Source of the DNA: Clostridia bacterium
GTDB lineage: Bacteria; Bacillota; Clostridia; Lachnospirales; Lachnospiraceae
NCBI GenBank assembly: GCA_910575725.1
Contig: CAJTFE010000010.1
Span: 62,001-126,000, forward strand
Length of the DNA: 64,000 nt
Reading direction: 5' to 3'
The notes beneath the pieces were generated by a model. It was not told where the DNA came from, did not search any database, and saw only the letters and a list, made by a program, of their open reading frames with translations. A program made the position numbers and the translations under genes. The number at the start of each line of letters is the position of its first letter. Within the stretch, counting starts at the first letter, position 1. Positions 59,628 to 64,000 of the stretch are shown one piece after another.

Positions 59628-60872
59628 ATGGCAGAACTAAAGGACAGAGGAACTGAATGGTTGGGGGAGATTCCAGATTCGTGGCGATTATCACGTATAG
59701 GAAGTGTATATGAGTTGAGAAATACAAAGGTTAGTGATAAGGTATATCCCCCTCTTTCAGTAACGAACAAAGGAATTGTTCCTCAACTCCAAACAGCAGC
59801 AAAAACTAATGCACATGATGATAGAAAGTTGGTAAAGAAAGGTGACTTCGCTATCAATAGTCGTTCTGATAGGAGAGGTTCGTGCGGTATCTCATCATGT
59901 GAGGGGTCTGTGTCGCTGATAAATACAATTCTTGCACCATTGGGAGAGATGAATCCACGTTATTATGACTGGCTCTTTCATACAGTACAATTTGGCGATG
60001 AATTTTATAAGTGGGGACATGGTATAGTAGATGATTTGTGGACAACAAACTGGCAGGACATGAAGAAAATTACGATTCCTATGCCTGATTTGGATGAACA
60101 AGAGAGAATTGCAGCATTTTTAGATGCTAAATGTTCAGAGATAGATGTGCTTACTATGGATATTCAAGCAGAGATTGATACATTGGAAGAATACAAACGC
60201 TCCATAATTACAGAAAAAGTAACAACAGGATTAAGTCCAGATGTGGCAATGAAGGACAGTTGTATTGAATGGATAGGTATGATTCCTTCATCGTGGAATA
60301 TTCACCCTGTGTACTATTATTATGGAGAGCGCAAAGCAAAAAATTATGATTTAAAAGAACAGAATTTATTATCACTCAGCTATGGGAAAATTGTCCGTAA
60401 GGATATCAATGCAAGCGGTGGTCTTTTGCCAGCAAATTTTAGTACATATAACATTGTAGAAGCTGATGATATTATAATAAGGTCTACTGATTTGCAAAAT
60501 GATAAACGGAGCTTGCGAACAGGTCTTGTGATCGAACATGGAATAATTACTTCTGCATATATTGACCTTGTGCCTAAATCCAGTGTGAACTCAAAATATT
60601 TTCATTATCTGCTTCATGCGTATGATATTATGAAGGTATTTTACAATATGGGAAATGGTGTAAGGCAAGGACTAAATTATAGTGAATTTTCTAAACTTAT
60701 GGTAATCGCTCCTTCAAGAGAGGAACAGCAGGAAATTGTAGATTATTTGGACAATAAATGTGAACAAATAGATTCCATAATCGAAACAAAAAAACAGCAA
60801 TTAACAGTTCTTGATGAGTATAAAAAAACAATTATTTATGAATATGTAACAGGGAAGAAAGAGGTGGTTTGA
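59628..60872 (+). CDS. hsdS: Type I RM specificity subunit HsdS
   Basis: A 414-residue specificity subunit with two target-recognition domains (about residues 1-155 and 205-365). Each is followed by a conserved helical spacer (DEQERIAAFLDAKCSEID...LEEYKRSIITEKVTTG and EEQQEIVDYLDNKCEQID...LDEYKKTIIYEYVTGK). The GTEWLGEIPDSW and CIEWIGMIPSSW segments mark the start of each half. It determines the bipartite DNA sequence recognised. GGGGGT precedes the ATG. Its stop overlaps the TIR gene ATG by one base. Confidence 0.95.
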   Translation: MAELKDRGTEWLGEIPDSWRLSRIGSVYELRNTKVSDKVYPPLSVTNKGIVPQLQTAAKTNAHDDRKLVKKGDFAINSRSDRRGSCGISSCEGSVSLINTILAPLGEMNPRYYDWLFHTVQFGDEFYKWGHGIVDDLWTTNWQDMKKITIPMPDLDEQERIAAFLDAKCSEIDVLTMDIQAEIDTLEEYKRSIITEKVTTGLSPDVAMKDSCIEWIGMIPSSWNIHPVYYYYGERKAKNYDLKEQNLLSLSYGKIVRKDINASGGLLPANFSTYNIVEADDIIIRSTDLQNDKRSLRTGLVIEHGIITSAYIDLVPKSSVNSKYFHYLLHAYDIMKVFYNMGNGVRQGLNYSEFSKLMVIAPSREEQQEIVDYLDNKCEQIDSIIETKKQQLTVLDEYKKTIIYEYVTGKKEVV

Positions 60873-61891
60873 TGTCATTTACAAGAGTTTCAAAAGAAGC
60901 TGAGGAAGTCTTAATGGAAATATTGGAGCATGAACACGATAGTGATTACTGGAAAATTCGTTTTGATAGATTGTCAAATCGTGATGATATTGTGTTGAGG
61001 GGATGCTTTAAAGAATTACGAGAAAGTGGACTTATCAATGCCGAATATGCAGATAACTATCCGTATCTGATAACTATACTAAAAGATGGTTATTTGTACG
61101 AAAAGCATTTGGAAGAGGAGAAGAATGCTGAACTGACTCCATTTGAAAGAGAACTCAATGAACTTCTGAAACGGGCAAAAAATATCAAAGCACCAATTAA
61201 TACTGTACCGCCTAATATGAGTAAGGATGAATATAATAAACCCAGTGAAATATGGATGAATGATGTACAGATTTTTTACAACAATTATCTTAAAGACCAT
61301 GCTTTGGGCGATAGGATAAAGACATTGTTATTTCATAGAGGATTGGGAGCATATGGGGATTTAGTGGCAGCACTTACAAGTGTGAGTAAAGATAGGAAAT
61401 TTATTGATAGAGTGAATGGAGTGCAGGAAGTTTTAGTGCCTAAATATCAGGCAAAAGCAATACCGGAATATGATGTGTTCATATCCCATGCAAATAAGGA
61501 TAAGGAAGAACTGGTAGAAGATTTATATAAATCTTTAGATAAGTTGGGAATACAAATATTTTATGATAAAGAATCTATTGAATGGAGAGATAACTGGAAG
61601 GATAAGATATTGAATGGTGTTAAAAAAGCTGAGTTTGCTATTATTGTCATATCAGAAAACTTTTTTGGCAGAGAATGGACAGAAAAAGAACTTAAAGAAC
61701 TATTATCGAGGCAAAACAGGAATGGACAGAAGCTAATACTTCCCATACTCAAAAATATAACAATGGAGCAATTACAGCAGGAATATCCATCAGTGGCGGA
61801 TATTCAGGCGATAGATTCTAAAAATTATTCCACTGATGAAATAGCTTTGATGTTTGCGAAACAATTGATAAAGAGATTGAAGACCGAATAA
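60872..61891 (+). CDS. TIR-domain protein within the RM operon
   Basis: A 339-residue protein encoded between hsdS and hsdR. The N-terminal 80 residues look like a winged helix (DYWKIRFDRLSNRDDIVLRGCFKELRESGLI). The middle, about residues 95-195, is unassigned. The C-terminal TIR domain starts at Y200 (EYDVFISHANKDKEELVEDL), with FYDKESIEW as the BB-loop region and SENFFGREWTEKEL. There E273, four residues after W269, is in the position of the catalytic Glu of NAD-cleaving TIR domains. GAGGTGG and the TGATG overlap with hsdS show translation coupling. Bacterial TIR proteins act as NAD-depleting or signalling effectors in phage defence. Function here is inferred from that and from the operon. 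Confidence 0.88.
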   Translation: MSFTRVSKEAEEVLMEILEHEHDSDYWKIRFDRLSNRDDIVLRGCFKELRESGLINAEYADNYPYLITILKDGYLYEKHLEEEKNAELTPFERELNELLKRAKNIKAPINTVPPNMSKDEYNKPSEIWMNDVQIFYNNYLKDHALGDRIKTLLFHRGLGAYGDLVAALTSVSKDRKFIDRVNGVQEVLVPKYQAKAIPEYDVFISHANKDKEELVEDLYKSLDKLGIQIFYDKESIEWRDNWKDKILNGVKKAEFAIIVISENFFGREWTEKELKELLSRQNRNGQKLILPILKNITMEQLQQEYPSVADIQAIDSKNYSTDEIALMFAKQLIKRLKTE

Positions 61892-61915
61892 AAGTGTTTG
61901 GGGAGGATACAATAA

Positions 61916-64000
61916 ATGCAAAATGATGTGTTATCCGAAAAAGAATATCAGAAATACATATTGAAACGGCTTTCTGAAAATGGATATGAAATAAAGCCAG
62001 CTTCTAGGTATGACCGCTTTTTTGCAATAGACAGGGAAGCACTTTTTCGGTTTCTGAATACAACACAGCCTGATGAGATGGATGCACTCAGAAAAGTATA
62101 CAAGTCCGATTTGGAAAATACGATTATTGGTGTTATCAATACGGAAGAAACGAAAACAAGAGGAAGCAGACTGGATGTATTAAAACATGGGATAGAAATT
62201 GCAAATCACAAGCTGGATCTTATGTATACAAAACCGGCAACCATATTCAATCCTGTGCTTAATAAGCTATATGAGCAGAATATTTTTTCCGTGTCAGAAG
62301 AAGTCTGGGCAAGTGACAAGGAAAGGATAGACCTTGTAATCTTTTTAAATGGTCTGGCAATCATAACATTTGAATTGAAATGCAATGCAGCGGGGCAGTC
62401 TTATCAGGATGCAATTTATCAGTACCGCACACAGCGCGACCCAAAGACAAGGCTTTTCAGGTGGAAAGCAGGGGCGTTGGTGGATTTTGCAATGGATTTG
62501 GAACAGGTCTATATGACTACGAAGCTGGACGGAGTATCAACGTTTTTCCTGCCCTTTAACATGGGAAAGGGAGAGGGCATTGATACAGGAGCAGGAAATC
62601 CGATTTATGAAGATAAATACAGCGTGTCCTATATGTGGGAAGATATTCTGCAAAAAGACACGCTGATTGAGATACTTAGTAAATTTATGTTCATTGAAGT
62701 CAAGGAAAAGAAAGACCCTGTGACAGATAAAATGAAACGCTCTGAAACGGTCATTTTTCCAAGATACCATCAGTTAGATGTTATCAGGAAGACAATGGCA
62801 GAGGTTGTGGCAACAGGTTCCAGCCAAAATTATCTGATACAGCATTCCGCAGGATCGGGCAAGACCAATTCCATTGCATGGCTGGCGCACAGACTGGCAT
62901 CTCTGCACGATAAAGAGAACAAAATCATATTTGATAATATTATTATATGTACAGACAGGGTAGTTGTGGACAGGCAGCTCCAGCAGGCGGTAATGGGAAT
63001 TGAACATAAGGCAGGGATGATTCGGGTTATGGATGAAAAGTGCAATTCCAATGACCTTGCGCTTGCGATTCAGGGAAATACGAAAATTATCGCCACTACA
63101 ATACAGAAATTCCCGTACATTGTTGATAGTGTAAAGGGGCTGAAAAATAAAAAGTTTGCAGTTATTATAGATGAGGCTCATTCGTCTACTGCAGGTAAGA
63201 ACATGGCAGCGGTAACAATGACGCTCGGCAATGGAGATAAATTGGTATATGATACGGAGGATATGATTGTTGACCAGATTTCCAAACAAGGAAAACAGGC
63301 GAATGTTTCCATGTTTGCTTTTACAGCAACGCCAAAGCCTACAACAATACAGCTTTTCGGACGGGAGAATACAAAGGGACAGAAAGAGGCATTTCATTTT
63401 TATACGATGAAACAGGCGATAGAAGAGGGCTTTATTCTGGATGTGTTGGATAATTACTTAAATTATGAAACTTATTACAAGCTGAATAAGGAAATTGAGG
63501 AAGATCCTACCTTGCAGACAAATGAAGCCAAAAGACAGATTGCCCGGTTTATTCAGCTACATGAAGTAAATATAGGACAGAGGGTAGAGATAATTATTGA
63601 ACATTTCAGAACCTCGGTAATGCAGGAGTTGGGTGGACGCGCAAAGGCTATGGTTGTAACAGAATCAAGGGCAGGGGCGGTCAAATACAGACAAGCTTTT
63701 GAAGATTATACAAAGAAGAAAGGTTATACGAATATTCGTGCTTTAGTGGCGTTTTCCGGCAAGGTGACGCTGGAGGATAAAGAATATACAGAAGTAGGAA
63801 TGAATGGCATATCAGAGAAAAATCTGCCTGACGAGTTTGACAAGGACGAGTATCAGGTACTCCTAGTTGCGGATAAATACCAGACAGGATTTGACCAGCC
63901 GAAACTGTGTGCCATGTATATCCTGAAAAAGTTGCATGGGGTGACTGCGGTACAGACACTTTCCAGACTGAACCGTATCTGCCCGCCTTATGAGAAGAAG
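61916..64000 (+). CDS. hsdR: Type I RM restriction subunit HsdR, 5' part
   Basis: The first 695 codons of the restriction subunit; the gene runs off the window. The N-terminal nuclease domain has D139 in RIDLVIF and E153-L-K155 in TFELKCN, the PD-(D/E)XK pattern. The motor domain follows, with Walker A SAGSGKT (K316), a DEAH box in VIIDEAHSS and the TATPKPTT motif III. It translocates DNA and cleaves at a distance from unmethylated sites in complex with HsdM and HsdS. GGGGAGGA precedes the ATG. The TIR gene ends 24 bases before it. Confidence 0.95.
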   Translation, partial: MQNDVLSEKEYQKYILKRLSENGYEIKPASRYDRFFAIDREALFRFLNTTQPDEMDALRKVYKSDLENTIIGVINTEETKTRGSRLDVLKHGIEIANHKLDLMYTKPATIFNPVLNKLYEQNIFSVSEEVWASDKERIDLVIFLNGLAIITFELKCNAAGQSYQDAIYQYRTQRDPKTRLFRWKAGALVDFAMDLEQVYMTTKLDGVSTFFLPFNMGKGEGIDTGAGNPIYEDKYSVSYMWEDILQKDTLIEILSKFMFIEVKEKKDPVTDKMKRSETVIFPRYHQLDVIRKTMAEVVATGSSQNYLIQHSAGSGKTNSIAWLAHRLASLHDKENKIIFDNIIICTDRVVVDRQLQQAVMGIEHKAGMIRVMDEKCNSNDLALAIQGNTKIIATTIQKFPYIVDSVKGLKNKKFAVIIDEAHSSTAGKNMAAVTMTLGNGDKLVYDTEDMIVDQISKQGKQANVSMFAFTATPKPTTIQLFGRENTKGQKEAFHFYTMKQAIEEGFILDVLDNYLNYETYYKLNKEIEEDPTLQTNEAKRQIARFIQLHEVNIGQRVEIIIEHFRTSVMQELGGRAKAMVVTESRAGAVKYRQAFEDYTKKKGYTNIRALVAFSGKVTLEDKEYTEVGMNGISEKNLPDEFDKDEYQVLLVADKYQTGFDQPKLCAMYILKKLHGVTAVQTLSRLNRICPPYEKK

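Larger units (their letters stand above)
49709..64000. mobile_element. Integrative mobilizable element 2 (partial)
   Basis: A second, unrelated-in-detail element placed directly after element 1. The left end has the same plan: att core, terminator, 11-bp-spaced arm boxes (here GGGTAC), Xre repressor on the minus strand, excisionase, integrase, MobC-like. It then carries CHC2 primase-like and VapE-like genes, ParM/ParR-like genes, a candidate oriT, a shortened MobV relaxase, and a type I restriction-modification operon with a TIR gene. No secretion genes are seen, and the right end lies outside the window. It is AT-richer than element 1 and the chromosome. Confidence 0.78.

Noticed and set aside
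42601..64000. Self-transmissible conjugative element
   Set aside because: Relaxases and candidate oriT sites are present, but no VirB4, VirD4 or other secretion genes are seen in the window, so mobilizable elements is the safer term.

Overview
The window looks like a Lachnospiraceae chromosome (Clostridium cluster XIVa, Firmicutes). Grounds are the rpmE - DUF1385 - prmC - prfA order, a type III glutamine synthetase, a class II aldolase, a lysine-riboswitch-controlled dapA-dapB pair, strong Shine-Dalgarno sites and intermediate base composition in the core genes. The genus cannot be fixed from this sequence. No rRNA, tRNA or CRISPR array was seen.

Region 1 (1-5770): the 3' end of a DUF1846 gene, then an AT-rich three-gene insert (1169-2914: unknown protein, SecB-like chaperone, PD-(D/E)XK-like nuclease), then the translation block rpmE / DUF1385 / prmC / prfA. 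Region 2 (6853-18837) is a cell-surface glycan cluster. It holds two membrane O-acyltransferases (Acyltransferase 3, MBOAT), two SGNH-type proteins, a sugar aminotransferase with a WxcM/FdtA-like cupin, two GtrB-like polyprenol glycosyltransferases and two multi-spanning GT39-like enzymes. Region 3 (18989-42612) is housekeeping: glmM, a sugar nucleotidyltransferase, an ABC exporter, a hisC-like aminotransferase, a lipid kinase, fba, glnN, bactofilin with an M23-like partner, typA, an SSB-like protein, cobO-like, dapA-dapB, DUF2130-recQ and guaA. The guaA product lacks the catalytic part of its glutaminase domain.

A family of structured intergenic repeats is scattered through regions 1 and 3 at five loci (5536, 20339, 23399, 26118, 35458). 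Each ends in a GGAACT-N-GAAT-like motif placed right at the ribosome binding site of the next gene. The stems differ in sequence between copies but stay paired.

Region 4 (42601-64000) is two different integrative mobilizable elements inserted in tandem at the 3' end of guaA, marked by a repeated 12-bp core GAGTTCGAGTGA at 42601 and 49709. Element 1 (about 7.1 kb, complete) carries an Xre repressor, an excisionase-like protein, a tyrosine integrase, MobC-like and RepA-like proteins, a candidate oriT, a MobV relaxase and a lipoprotein. Element 2 (over 14 kb, right end outside the window) has the same left-end plan with different integrase arm sites, then primase/VapE-like replication genes, a ParM/ParR-like partition locus with GTTTACA boxes, a candidate oriT, a shortened relaxase, and a type I restriction-modification operon. 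In that operon a TIR-domain gene sits between hsdS and hsdR. This hsdM-hsdS-TIR-hsdR operon with its own HTH regulator is the strongest candidate here for a little-described defence system.
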